A DNA stretch of 64,000 nt from Pseudomonas sp. UBA4194. GTDB lineage: Bacteria > Pseudomonadota > Gammaproteobacteria > Pseudomonadales > Pseudomonadaceae. The notes beneath the pieces were generated by a model. That model saw nothing but the letters and a program-made list of their open reading frames with translations. It was not told the DNA's origin and ran no database searches. Each line of letters starts with the position of its first letter. The first letter of the stretch is position 1. Shown piece after piece: positions 46,191 to 57,500 of this stretch. The DNA lies in assembly GCF_002379585.1 (NCBI RefSeq), contig NZ_DFUE01000075.1:77701-141700 (forward strand), in the 5' to 3' direction. A program made the position numbers and the translations under genes.

Positions 46191-46380
46191 CATCGCGGCC
46201 CGTGATTGGTGGTCACTGGAGGTTGTGGTGGTTGTGAGGCCGGGCGCGTAGAACGCTGGCAATCGCCACTTGCTGACACATCCCCGCGCTATAGGAATGA
46301 GCGCTGTATCTCCAAGTAATTTACTCGCAATAATGGCTGTGAAATCAAATCTCGCCGCGATCCTTTGGGGGCATGGAGCT

Positions 46381-47298
46381 ATGGCTGGTCGTATCAATCT
46401 GGACATGGACGTTTTGCGTACCTTTGTCACCGGCTTCGAACTCGGCAGCTTTGCACGGGCAGCCGACCAACTGGGGCGCTCCCAGTCGGCCATCAGCACT
46501 CAGTTGCGCAAGCTTGAAGATCAGATGGGAGTCCCCCTGGTGCAGAAGTCGGGGAGGGGGCTCGCGCTCACTACAGCCGGTGAGGGGCTGTTGAGCTATG
46601 CAAGGCGGATGCTGGAGCTTAATGACGAAGCGGTTCAGACCATCCGCGCATCAGATCTCGACGGCTGGGTAAGGCTAGGGCTTCCTCAGGATTTCGCCGA
46701 TACATTCTTGCCTTTGGTCCTTGAAAGCTTTGCCCTCGCGCATCCCAAGGTACGCGTAGAAGTGCAGGTCGATCGCAGTGCGCCGCTAATTGATAAGACG
46801 CTCAAGGGAGAGCTGGACGTCTCGCTTGTTTGGGGCGATGGCGGCTCAGCGCCCAATGCCGAGCGGATAGCGGACTTTGCAGTTTCGTGGATAGGCCGAA
46901 AAGATTGGCAGGATCAGCTGAGACTGAGGGAAGAGCCGGTACCCCTGATTGCGTTCGAGCCGCCCTGCCTGTTCCGCGCGGCTGGGATCGCGGCGCTGGA
47001 TGAAGCTCATATCCCATGGAAACTCGTCTTCACCAGCCCCAGCCTTTCCGGGCTGTGGGCCGCCGCAGGAGCAGGGCTTGGTGTAACTCTGCGAACGACC
47101 GTCGCGATGCCGGCAACACTGTCTGCTCTGGAGTGCAGCTCAAATGGCCTGCCGACCCTGCCAACGATCCCGCTTGCTCTGCACCGTGCGCAAGCCGAAC
47201 CTCGTCCCGAGGTTCAGCGATTGACCGAGATTGTGGTGCAAACGATCCAGAGAGAAATCCAGGTGTCTGCTCGGAGGCTGCGTGTAGGGGCGTTCTGA
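46381..47298 (+). CDS. LysR-family transcriptional regulator
   Basis: This 305-residue regulator begins MAGRINLDMDVLRTFVTGFELGSFARAADQLGRSQSAISTQLRKLEDQMGVPLVQKSGRG, the usual helix-turn-helix, and has a standard LysR effector domain. The frame is open 37 codons further upstream, but the conserved part and an ATG at 46381 coincide. It is on the same strand as the tautomerase gene before it and the nitroreductase after it, with gaps of about 190 and 145 bases. Confidence 0.88.
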   Translation: MAGRINLDMDVLRTFVTGFELGSFARAADQLGRSQSAISTQLRKLEDQMGVPLVQKSGRGLALTTAGEGLLSYARRMLELNDEAVQTIRASDLDGWVRLGLPQDFADTFLPLVLESFALAHPKVRVEVQVDRSAPLIDKTLKGELDVSLVWGDGGSAPNAERIADFAVSWIGRKDWQDQLRLREEPVPLIAFEPPCLFRAAGIAALDEAHIPWKLVFTSPSLSGLWAAAGAGLGVTLRTTVAMPATLSALECSSNGLPTLPTIPLALHRAQAEPRPEVQRLTEIVVQTIQREIQVSARRLRVGAF

Positions 47299-47442
47299 CC
47301 GCCTACTCATCGATGGGTGCTCGCTCAATGCGCCCGTTGTTAGCTAGGGGTGTGTCGAGTGCAGGGTATATGAAACTTCACCCTGCAAGCGTGCTGGCCC
47401 GGCGGCGATTTGGTAGTCTCGATCCCTATTTGGAGAGCTCGA

Positions 47443-48264
47443 ATGACCGCCAACGCCCAATCGAAACTGGCTGCCCGCTACGGCGCGGCAGATATCTCAC
47501 CTCTCAAGCCCTGGAACGAGACGATCGACCTGCTTCTCGACCATCGGAGCGTTCGCGCCTTTACTGATCAGCCACTACCCGACGGCACCATCGAGACCTT
47601 GGTCGCCGCAGCGCAATCAGCCTCCACCTCATCGAATCTGCAGGTCTGGAGCGTTGTCGCTGTCCAGGATGATGATCGGAAGGCACGTCTGTCAGCATTG
47701 GCAGGAAACCAAGCCTATATCCGCCAGGCGCCGCTGTTCTTTGTCTGGCTTGCCGACCTGTCCAGAGTAGCTCGAGTGGGTGAGCAACAAGAGGTGGCTC
47801 TGGAAGCAGTGCCGTACCTTGAAAGCTTGCTGCTCGGGACCATCGACGCAGCGCTCGCCGCGCAAAACGCAGTCGTGGCTCTGGAGTCGCTCGGGCTCGG
47901 TAGCGTCTATATTGGCGCCATACGCAACGACATCGAAGGGGTGGCCAAGGAGCTAGGTTTGCCTCCCCAGGTCTATCCTGTGTTCGGCCTTTGTGTCGGT
48001 TATCCATCTACTGAGCGGCCCGCACATGTGAAGCCGAGATTGCCGCAAGGGGCAGTGCTTCACCATGAGACCTATTCGGCGACTGCAGATGTGGAAGCGG
48101 TGGCTGAATACGATGAGCGCTTGGGGGCTTTCTACCAGCGTGAGGGAATGAAAGCTTCCGGGTGGTCGGAGCAGGTGGTCAATAGACTTCGCAGTGTTTC
48201 GAGCCTTCATGGGCGGGAAGAGCTTGTGGAAGAGTTGAAGCGGATGGGGTTTGGGCTGCGCTGA
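47443..48264 (+). CDS. NfsA-type nitroreductase
   Basis: This 273-residue flavin enzyme has the opening TIDLLLDHRSVRAFTDQPLPDGTIETLVAAAQSASTSSNLQVWSVVAVQD, characteristic of NfsA/Frp-type NAD(P)H nitroreductases, and GLGSVYIGAIRNDIEGVAKELGLPPQVYPVFGLCVGYP at the cofactor site. It would reduce nitroaromatics or quinones with FMN. The ATG at 47443 is preceded by a GGAGAG sequence at 47432. A diverged fragment of the same gene lies at about 58229. Confidence 0.9.
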   Translation: MTANAQSKLAARYGAADISPLKPWNETIDLLLDHRSVRAFTDQPLPDGTIETLVAAAQSASTSSNLQVWSVVAVQDDDRKARLSALAGNQAYIRQAPLFFVWLADLSRVARVGEQQEVALEAVPYLESLLLGTIDAALAAQNAVVALESLGLGSVYIGAIRNDIEGVAKELGLPPQVYPVFGLCVGYPSTERPAHVKPRLPQGAVLHHETYSATADVEAVAEYDERLGAFYQREGMKASGWSEQVVNRLRSVSSLHGREELVEELKRMGFGLR

Positions 48265-48473
48265 GCAATGTGCGTGGTGCTTTCAGACTGCACCGGGCGT
48301 CGTTGAGAGTAGGGGGGCTACCGATTCCGTACTATGGCAGCTTGCCATGCGGAGATGTGAGCCCCCACCTTCTGCAGGTAATGACTAACTTGAAGGGAAG
48401 GCGATGGCCAACTAAGCGTTGTCCACCGCGTAATCTCCAATGAACGCTTTTTACTGGTTCGAGGTGACTGGCT

Positions 48474-48695
48474 TCAGCCTTTGCTATGGCTATCAGATGT
48501 CGGCGGGATCGCAACACCCCTTGGGCCAGCAATACCCCAAATAGCAAGGCCAACAAGCGGCAGTATAACGATCAACGCTGTCCATCCCAGTTTCGTGCCG
48601 GAGCTTTTGGTGCTCCGCCAGACGCTCACCAATACCCAAACGTCCAGCAACAGAACGATCACGGCGCATGCCGTCCAGAAAATCGAGGTTTCCAT
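48474..48695 (-). CDS. Small PLDc_N-type membrane protein
   Basis: This 73-residue protein has two membrane segments (FWTACAVIVLLLDVWVLVSVW and LGWTALIVILPLVGLAIWGIAG) and ends GPRGVAIPPTSDSHSKG. The pattern W..L...LP..G..IW...GPRG is that of the PLDc_N domain found in phospholipase-D N-termini and stand-alone membrane proteins. The function is unknown. Confidence 0.75.
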   Translation of the reverse strand: METSIFWTACAVIVLLLDVWVLVSVWRSTKSSGTKLGWTALIVILPLVGLAIWGIAGPRGVAIPPTSDSHSKG

Positions 48696-48793
48696 GGTTC
48701 ATCACTCCTAAGGGATCACCTACGGGAGAGGGATAGTTTTCCCACCAAGTTCCCGCCCGCTTCCCAAAGGCGCCCAATCTTTCGCTTTACAAG

Positions 48794-49567
48794 CTAGTGG
48801 GTATGGGCGCTGGTGGGGTCTTTTACCTGGAAGGTATTCCCGTTCATCCATGCATCGGCGCCCGGATCGATTGGAGGAGTCGGAATATCTGCTCGAGCTT
48901 TCTTTTCTTCCGAGCTCTGTACGCCAAATCGCGCATCACGCTTCTGAACGAGGGAGGGGTCGATCTGGCCGTCGGCCGTGAACCCCATCATGAGCTGAGG
49001 CACGCCCAGGGGCAGGTCTTTATTCAGATCGGTATGCCAGGTGTGCCACGTCTTGCCATAGGTGCCCACCAGCTTCTGCATCAGCGCATGCTCCGCCGGG
49101 GCCGGAATACCAGGCGCAATGAGCTGGCCTGACTTCACTTCGTGGACATGGCTGTGCCAGAGCGCTTTTTCACTGGCAGGCAACTTGGCGAACAGTTTCG
49201 CGCTGATGATGTACTCGACGCCCATCAGCTTCGCGTCTTTGACATTGCCGTCGTAGATCACGCACTGGATCACTTCGTCGTTCAAGATCGAACAATAGTG
49301 ATGGGCTTCCATCTGCGACTTCATCTGACCGTTATAGAAGTGAAAGCCGTCCAGATAGGCGTTGAGCGCATCGATTGGCGGGCGAGACTGCACAAGGCCG
49401 GCTCCCGCATCCAGAACTTGCGTGGTTGCGGAGATAGGCTCGCCGGGCGCACTGACATTCGACGGAGTATTGCTGCCTGCGCAGGCGCTGAGAACTAGAG
49501 GGATGGCCAAGGCTAATAGAGCCTTCGGTCGGCTTTTACGGGGTAACGAGAGGTGCTTTGTGTCCAT
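48794..49567 (-). CDS. OBAP/DUF1264-family lipoprotein
   Basis: This 257-residue protein has a lipoprotein signal (ALLALAIPLVLSACAG, with the lipidated Cys in LSAC). The rest resembles the oil-body-associated protein family (DUF1264): ALNAYLDGFHFYNGQMKSQMEAHHYCSILNDEVIQCVIYDGN and ALWHSHVHEVKSGQL, then PLGVPQLMMGFTADGQ. Members occur in bacteria and plants; the role is unknown. It is probably anchored to the outer membrane. Confidence 0.85.
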   Translation of the reverse strand: MDTKHLSLPRKSRPKALLALAIPLVLSACAGSNTPSNVSAPGEPISATTQVLDAGAGLVQSRPPIDALNAYLDGFHFYNGQMKSQMEAHHYCSILNDEVIQCVIYDGNVKDAKLMGVEYIISAKLFAKLPASEKALWHSHVHEVKSGQLIAPGIPAPAEHALMQKLVGTYGKTWHTWHTDLNKDLPLGVPQLMMGFTADGQIDPSLVQKRDARFGVQSSEEKKARADIPTPPIDPGADAWMNGNTFQVKDPTSAHTH

Positions 49568-49645
49568 TCCAGAATCCTTGTGGTGATCGCGCGAGGGGTG
49601 CTAGCTATCGTTATCAGTTCCTTACCATCATCTGCTTATTGCGCA

Positions 49646-50284
49646 TCAAGCTCGACGTGTCATCAATAGCAACGAGGCGGCAGCCGACAACAAACCAGCG
49701 CAGCAACGGTTGAAAATTTGCTTACCACGAGGCAGAGCGAACCAACGTCGCATATGCAATCCGATGTACGCATAGATGCCAATCGCAATCCACTCCAATA
49801 CCAAAAACAGAACACCGAGCAACGTAAACTGAGAGCCAATGTCTGCCGTTGGGTCGACGAATTGAGGCAAGAACGCGGTAAAAATCAGGATGGCTTTGGG
49901 GTTGCCTGCGGCAATGAGGAATTCCTGCCTTGCCAGCGCCCATAGACCTATCGGGGCGTTTTTTGACTCAGCATCCGCTTGCGGTGCAGCTCTCCACAAC
50001 TGGTATGCCAAGTAAAATAGATAGGCCGCGCCAACTATTTTGAGCCCATAGAAGATTAGCTCTGAAGTTTGTAACACTACGGCCAAGCCTGCCGAAGCCA
50101 GCGCAATCATCACCGCGAACGCTAGCAAGCGACCAACACCTGCCATGCATGACGTGCGGTATCCGTAGCGTGTTGCATTGCTGATAGACAGCAGGTTGTT
50201 AGGTCCAGGCGCCATATTCAGCGCAAAGCAGGCGGGCAGGAATAACGCTAGCGTCGCAAGGTTCATATGGATATCCATAACCAT
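49646..50284 (-). CDS. LysE-family exporter
   Basis: This membrane protein of about 212 residues has the LysE signature NMAPGPNNLLSISNATRYG and about six hydrophobic segments, with FLIAAGNPKAILIFTAFLPQFVD in the middle. It should export an amino acid or related compound. The start is uncertain among three in-frame ATGs (50284, 50278, 50266); the last would give MNLATLALFLPA. No regulator is adjacent. Confidence 0.85.
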   Translation of the reverse strand: MVMDIHMNLATLALFLPACFALNMAPGPNNLLSISNATRYGYRTSCMAGVGRLLAFAVMIALASAGLAVVLQTSELIFYGLKIVGAAYLFYLAYQLWRAAPQADAESKNAPIGLWALARQEFLIAAGNPKAILIFTAFLPQFVDPTADIGSQFTLLGVLFLVLEWIAIGIYAYIGLHMRRWFALPRGKQIFNRCCAGLLSAAASLLLMTRRA

Positions 50285-50389
50285 TTTCCGTCAACTCTAC
50301 AATTGAACTGCCGCATGTGCCACCGCGCTTGGGGTCATACGCGGAGCACGTGCAGTCAGGACGCCGGCGCAATCAGAAAGGTGTATCCC

Positions 50390-50463
50390 CCGGACGCTTA
50401 CGGTTAACTCGCGTGCATAGCGTCCCGGCTGCAGCCGCCAGGTAACGGAGCGTAAGCGTCCGG
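50390..50463. repeat. 13-bp perfect inverted repeat in an intergenic gap
   Basis: CCGGACGCTTACG at 50390-50402 is exactly complementary to CGTAAGCGTCCGG at 50451-50463, with 48 bases between them. It lies in the 247-base gap between a LysE exporter and an OsmC gene read in the same direction. The large loop argues against a normal terminator. Confidence 0.5.
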
Positions 50464-50531
50464 CATGTCATCCAGACAGTTACGTACACTGTGAGAGGGT
50501 GCCCGGCTATGCGGACGCCCTCTATGGATAA

Positions 50532-51014
50532 CTAGGCGTCTGGGCTTACCGATATTTCGGGTACGTGACTGACTGGAAAGTTTACCGAGCGAGCAATGAA
50601 GCATTTTTCGTGAGCTATTTTGTGCAGCGTCTGAGCTTTTACCATCTCCGAACCCGATGCCAGTATCACTTTCGGCCGCAAAATAACTGAGGTGAATTGA
50701 CCTGCGCCATCGCTCTCCTCGACCATCGTTCCTTGAGCGTTGTCCTCATAGTCCACCACAACGATTCCGGCCTCAGCGCAGAGCCCCAGGTACCAAAGCT
50801 TGTGGCATGCAGATAAGGATGCCAAGAGCAATTCCTCAGGATTCCAGCGGGTGGGGTCTCCCCGAAAACTAGGATCTGACGACCCCTCAATTGGTGTTTT
50901 GCCGTTAGCTGCGATGATGTGTGCCCGGCTGTAGCCTCGATAAGATGACGTTCCAGTCCCATTGTTGCCGGCCCAGGTCACTCGAACTTCGTACTCGTGC
51001 GTTTTATCTACCAT
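50532..51014 (-). CDS. OsmC-family protein
   Basis: This 160-residue protein has the OsmC fold: HEYEVRVTWAGNNGTGTSSYRGYSRAH, then GDPTRWNPEELLLASLSACHKLWYLGLCAEAGI with one of the two redox cysteines (SACHK) and FTSVILRPKV...MVKAQTLHKIAHEKCFIARSVNFPV with the other. Such proteins reduce organic hydroperoxides with cysteines at these places, so a peroxidase role is plausible. ATG at 51014; GGGAGGGATC at its upstream side supplies the ribosome-binding site. Confidence 0.88.
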   Translation of the reverse strand: MVDKTHEYEVRVTWAGNNGTGTSSYRGYSRAHIIAANGKTPIEGSSDPSFRGDPTRWNPEELLLASLSACHKLWYLGLCAEAGIVVVDYEDNAQGTMVEESDGAGQFTSVILRPKVILASGSEMVKAQTLHKIAHEKCFIARSVNFPVSHVPEISVSPDA

Positions 51015-51528
51015 TGATCCCTCCTGGGGAAGTTTTCGAAAAGTCTGAAAATAATGGACTCATTGAGCAAGCATTCATTGATTAGGTAGAAGGTCCATAA
51101 CTTCATTAGCCCGCTGCGTAGGCAGGCGAGTGAGGACGTCCTTTGAATAAGCATACGGATCATGCCCGTTGAGCCGCGCAGAGTGCATCGAACACGTGAT
51201 CGCCGCCGGCCGTTTTCCGCTGGGCGGCGCCCCTGCAAAGAGCCGGTTCCTACGTTCAAGAGCCCATGGCTGGATTAGATTCTCGGCAGCCGTGTCGCAA
51301 TATCTTACGATTCTACGAGTTCGACTGGTGCCTTCCATGCCCTTGTGACGCCGAATGTCCAAGGGTGAGGGGCGCTTGCATGAAGCATTAGGAAAGTGAT
51401 CACCAAACGACTAATGGCCCATTACTGTAGCTCTCAGAAACGCTATCATCGGGCCATCAGCTCAAGCGGGGCCTTTTGGCCGGCCAACTCCGGCACTCCC
51501 TTGGGTACCTCGACAAGGATGTTTGCGC
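51015..51528. other. Intergenic stretch ahead of the helicase gene
   Basis: This 514-base gap separates the OsmC gene and the divergent DUF4011 helicase. No convincing reading frame or RNA gene is seen. It should hold the promoters of both, and it is somewhat richer in A+T than the flanking genes. Confidence 0.6.
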
Positions 51529-54500
51529 ATGGACCACACAGTTCAGTCCCTCACGCCTGAAGAAATTGTCCCTCCGAAAGAAGTCAAAATCCTCGCAACC
51601 CTGGTGACAAAGCTCAATCTGGCGGACTTCCAGAACGCTGTTCCCGTTATCCGTGAGCTTCGGGTTTCCAACGAAACCAGCGACCGATTCGTCAATGTGA
51701 CACTTACCCTGACATCTGCTCCCGAAGTGCTCAAGGTCAAGACCTGGCGAATCGATGAAATCGCGGCTGATAGTTTTCGGACCATCCCGGACCTCGATCT
51801 TGTACTGGATGGGCCGTTGCTGAGCCGGTTGACAGAGTCGGAGATGTCGACTTTTACGTTTGTCTTGGAAGCTGATGACAAAGCGGCTGAGGGTGGTCGC
51901 AAAGAGATTGCCCGTCTTGAGCAGGTCGTAGATCTGCTTCCTCGTAACCAATGGGGTGGGCTGCGACATATCCCTGATATGACCGCAGCATTCGTTCAAC
52001 CTAACGATCCAGCGGTTGAGCGCTTACTCAAGCAGGCCGCTGAGCTTCTTCGTCAAAGCGAACTATCGTCGGCGCTCGACGGGTATGAGGGTGGCTCCAA
52101 ACGAGCCTGGCAGTTGGCCTCTGCAGTATGGAGTGCTGTTGCCCGGATGAAGCTTGACTATGCATTGCCACCGGCAAGTTTTGAGCAGTCGGGTCAAAAA
52201 GTGCGCAGTCCAAGTCAGATCACAGATACCGGTCTGGCAACCTGTTTCGATCTAACGTTGCTTTTCTGTGCGGCACTTGAGCAAGCGGGTCTGAACCCTG
52301 TGATCGTATTTACCCATGGACATGCGTTTGCTGGGCTTTGGCTGAGGCCGGAAGAGTTCACAACTGCGCTGGTCGACGATGTCACTGCGGTGCGCAAGCG
52401 AGTCAAGCTTCAGGAGCTTGTGCTCTTTGAAACTACGCTAGTCACACAAAACCCAGTTCCAGCTTTCTCCTATGCAGTTGAACGAGGAGCCAAGCAGGTT
52501 GAGGAATATGCAGAAAGTCGTTTTGAGATGCTTCTGGACATCCGCCGGGCGCGCCTGCAGCGAATCAAACCGCTTGCAAGCGCTGAGTCCCAGATCGCGC
52601 GCGTAGCCATGGAGGAATCGTCGGATGTACCACCTCCGTTGCTGGTGGAGGAAGGGCTTGGTCTCGCGGAGGATGATGTTGAGGTTCAGGTCGATGATCT
52701 GTCCAAGTTAAATCCCTCCGATCGTCTGGGCCGCTGGCAACGCAAGCTGCTGGATCTGTCTCTTCGAAACAACCTGCTCAACTTCAAAACAGGCAAGCGT
52801 TCGCTGAAACTTGAGTCTCCAGACCCGGGAGCACTCGAGGACATCTTGGCGAGTGGCCAGTCACTAAAGCTTCTCACTCGGCCAGATCTAATGGACGGTG
52901 CTGATCCACGTGAACGAGCGCTTTATGAGCACCGCGAGCGGGAGGACGTGCGACGTCGACATGCCGAGGATGCGCTCAAGCGCAGAGAAGTTTTTGCTGC
53001 ACTGAATTCCAGTGAGATGGATGTACGACTCACCGAACTTTATCGAGGGGCGCGTACCGCCCTGCAGGAAGGTGGCTCCAACACGCTTTTTCTGGCGATT
53101 GGTTTTCTTAGTTGGACGCGAGACGACAGAGCAGGGCAGAAGTACAAAGCACCGCTTGTACTGATCCCGGTCACGTTGGAGCGTAAGAGTGCACGATCGG
53201 GGTTCACCATGGTACTGCACGATGATGAGCCGCGCTTCAACCCCACGCTGATCGAGATGCTCCGGCAGGACTTTGAACTGGGATTAGGTTCGCTGGAAAA
53301 CGAGTTGCCTCGTGATGATTCGGGCCTTGATATCGCAGGAATCTGGAAAAAAGTTGGGCATGCCATCAAGGATATTCCTGGTTGGGAGCTAAATGAGGAT
53401 GTGGTGCTGTCCATGTTCTCATTCGCCAAATACCTCATGTGGAAAGATTTGGTCGAGAACGCCGAGCACCTGCGGCAGAGCCCGGCAGTCCAGCACCTGC
53501 TAGATACTCCTCGGGACTCGTTTGTCTCCGATACGCTGTTCCCCGAAGCTGAGTCGTTAGATCGTGACTTTGGCCCGACTGATGTCTTCTGCCCGCTACC
53601 ATCTGATTCATCCCAACTCGCGGCGGTGATGGCGGCTGCGAAAGGTAAGGACTTCGTGCTGATCGGCCCGCCCGGTACCGGCAAGAGCCAGACTATCTCG
53701 AACATGATTGCGCAGTCGATCGCGCAAGGCCGTCGAGTGCTTTTTGTCTCTGAGAAGATCGCTGCGCTGGACGTGGTTTATCGACGCCTTCGTGAAATCG
53801 GTTTGGGTGAGTTTTGCCTTGAGCTCCATTCAAGCAAGGCGCGGAAGACTGATGTGCTTGCGCAACTGCAATCAGCATGGGAAGCGAAAGGGTATGTCGA
53901 TTCGGAAGCATGGAAAGTCGAGGCCCAGCGTCTGGCGACATTACGGGACAGTCTCAACATCTACGTTGAACGGCTTCATCGCCGTCATCGCAATGGCTAT
54001 ACAATCTATGACGCCATTGGCACTGTCACATCAGGAGATGACGAAGCTGTAGCGTCCATTGGCTGGGCGTCCCCTGATGTCCATGACCAGAAGGCGATGC
54101 TTGCACTCCGTGAACTGGGCGATCGGCTTGAGCTTAACGCGCAGGCTGTTGGCTTTGATCAACTTGCTGGCAATGCCTTGTCTACGGTTGGTCAAGCCGA
54201 GTGGTCACCCAACTGGCAACAGCAATTTGTGCAAGCGGCGAGGGACGTCTTGCCTAGTGTATTGGAAGTGCAAAAAGCTGCAGATCGCTTCATTGAGTTG
54301 ACTGGGCTTCCTGCTACTGAATACAAACCCACAACGCTGGACGGTCTGTCGACTCTTTCACGGTTACTACCACAGGCCGCAGGGCACGACTGGCGCTTTG
54401 CTCTGAGGCCCGATGCCCGCTCCATCTCTCAACGTCTGAGCGATGGCTGTACATGGGTTGAACAGCACCGCGAAATCAATTCGAAGCTTTCGACGCCATG

Positions 54501-57500
54501 GTCGCCTCATGTCATTGCAGATGCTAAACAAGGCATCGATCTGCTGCAGCAACGCCGCGCGACTTTCACCGATCTCGGGCCTGCCTGGCCACCAAGCGTT
54601 ACTGATGTACTGGAGCAAGCGGTCGTGTTGTTTGGCCAAGTGCAAGACCTCCAAGCACAACTGCGAGCGACTTACAGTGATGGGATCGAGACGATTGATG
54701 TCGAACTCCTCCATCGTGAGTGGACTGAAGCCGAGGAAGCTTTCTGGCCTAAATCCTGGTTCGGCAAGCGTCGAATCACAGGGCTCTTGGCTCCAGTGCA
54801 GACGTTCGAAGGCGAGATCAACAACGCCAAAGAGCTGTCAACTTGGGTCGAAATTCGAACTGTGCGCCGTGCCATTGATGACCTCTCACCTGGGCAGGAA
54901 TGTGGCGCGTTGTGGCAGGGCGCTATGTCCGATGCCGACTGGATCGTTGCAGCCATCAAGCTTCAGGCGGCAGTGCGACTCCAGAAGGAAAATTCGTCCT
55001 GGGATGACGATGGGCTGTTGTTGGTAGAACAAGGCCATTTGGGTGATGAGCTAAAAGACGAACTTCATCGACTGCGCACTGTGGTTCGCTTTGATGCCGA
55101 GATGGAAAAATTGGCCGACCTCGGCGCAGGAACTCACTCCCTGTGGAGCGGGCTTTCTACAGACGTTGATGGGCTCACTGCTGCAATTCGGTTTCAGGTT
55201 GAGCGGCGTGATATCGAGGAGCGTGGACGGCTTGTCGACGATCATCCTTTCGTAGAAAAGGGCCGTTGCGGTGATACGCTGAACAATGATTTTGAGTTGC
55301 TCAAGCGCAGGGCTGCTGTCGAGCGAGAGTTAGCCGATCTAGCAGATCTCCGCGAAACGGTGCCTGCCTGGAATGACCTGAAAACCAAGCTTGAGGTAGT
55401 TCGCAATGCAGTGGTCTTCCAAGGAGAGCTGACGACGGCGATCGCGAAGTTGGCGCTTAATCCTGAGCAGATTGGTGCTTACAAGGCACCCCTCCAGACG
55501 CTGCTTGGCGATGGCAATGCATTGCTGGAGCCTGATGGTGCTATCCCTCTGGCAGGCGGTACTTTGCGCGAGAAGCTCGGATTGCTCCAGGTGCGTACCT
55601 CGCATCTGACAGCGGTTGGTCACTTCACCGATTCGGGTATCGACGAAACTGCTCACTTGGCATTAAGCGATCTCAAGAAAAACTGTGAAACGGTTGTTTC
55701 CTCCGAACCGCGTTTGAAGGCCTGGTGCTCTTGGCGCAAGGTTCGGGATGAAGCCTTTGCGATGGGACTAGCCCCCATAGTCAACGCGATGGAGATAGGC
55801 GCGATTACGTCTGGAAAAGTCCGTCGAGTACTGGAAGTAAACTATGCCCGCTGGTGGTTGAATACCACGGTGGACAACGAGGAGGTTATCCGGACGTTCG
55901 TCAGCGTCGAGCATGAACAACGTATTCGCGATTTCCGCACGCTGGATGATAAGTTCACGGCGCTAACCAAAGACTGGCTTCGTGCGCGGCTGTGCGCAGA
56001 CCTGCCAAGCCAGGACAGTGTCAGTCGTTCCTCGGATTGGGGTTTGCTGCGCCATGAGATGGGCAAGAAGACTAAACACATTCCGTTGCGTGAGCTAATG
56101 ACTCGTGCACCCGATGCCTTGACCAAGCTGACCCCTTGCTTGCTGATGAGCCCGCTTTCCATCGCGCAATATCTGCCGCCGGCATCTACGCCATTCGACT
56201 TGGTCATCTTCGACGAAGCTTCTCAGATACCTGTTTGGGACGCCATCGGTGCCATGGCCCGGGGCAAACAAGTCGTGATGGTAGGCGACCCTAAACAGCT
56301 CCCGCCCACGTCCTTTTTTGATCGAGCCGAATCGACCGCTGACGATGAGGACGTCGAAGCCGATCTTGAAAGCATCCTAGACGAGTGCATCAGCGCAAAC
56401 CTGCCGATGCGTAATCTGAACTGGCACTACCGCAGCCGTCATGAAAGCTTGATCGCGTTCTCGAACCAGCGGTACTACCAGTCGAAGCTGGTGACTTTCC
56501 CATCGCCATTCACCGCAGACAAGGCCGTAAGGTTGTGCCCTGTCGCAGGTATCTACGACAAGGGTGGCTCACGCACGAACCTGATTGAGGCGAGGGCATT
56601 GGTGGCAGACCTCGTTGCCCGGCTTCAATCTCAAGCGTTCCGGGAAAGCCGGAGAACAGTCGGGGTTGTCACGTTTAACGGTGAGCAACAGAAACTCATC
56701 ATGGACATGCTGGATGAGGCATGCCGAAAAGATCCGTCGTTGGAACCGTACTTCGCTGAGTCCGAACTGGAGCCGGTGTTCGTGAAGAACCTGGAGAGCG
56801 TTCAGGGTGATGAACGAGACATCATCTACTTCTCCACAACCTACGGTAAAGACGCTGCCGGCGTACTGACTATGAACTTTGGGCCGATGAACCGCCCCGG
56901 CGGCGAGCGTCGGCTCAACGTCGCAATCACCCGTGCCCGTCAGGAGCTTGTTCTGTTCTCCACGCTCCGGCCGGAGCACATCGATCTGGCTCGGACTCAA
57001 GCCATCGGAGTCAGAGACCTCAAGCATTTCCTGGAATTTGCAGAGCGCGGGCCCCGAGCTTTGGCTGAGGCTAATTTGGGCAGCGTAGGCGGGTTCGATA
57101 GTCCATTTGAGGAAGCGGTTGCCGCGGCCTTAGCCAAGAAGGGTTGGTACATCCAGACACAGATCGGTGTTTCCTCGTTCCGGATCGATCTGGGGGTCGT
57201 CCATCCTGATGCACCCGGGCGATTCCTTGCTGGTATTGAATGTGATGGTGCGACCTACCATCGCAGCGCCACTGCCCGAGACCGGGACAAGCTTCGTGAG
57301 TCTGTACTACGTGGCCTAGGCTGGGAAATCGTGAGGATATGGTCAACGGACTGGTGGATCGACGCGCTTGGCACCGCGGAGAAGGTGCACCAACGTCTGA
57401 ACGAACTCCTTGCAGAATCCCGCGCCAAGCAGGCAGTTATCGATACAGCGCAGGAGGCAGAACGCTTGAAAGTCGATGCCGCTATGGCAGAGGTAGTCGA

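Noticed and set aside
50390..50463. Integron attC site
   Set aside because: The arms do not carry the required GTTRRRY / RYYYAAC core pattern and no integrase of the integron type lies nearby.
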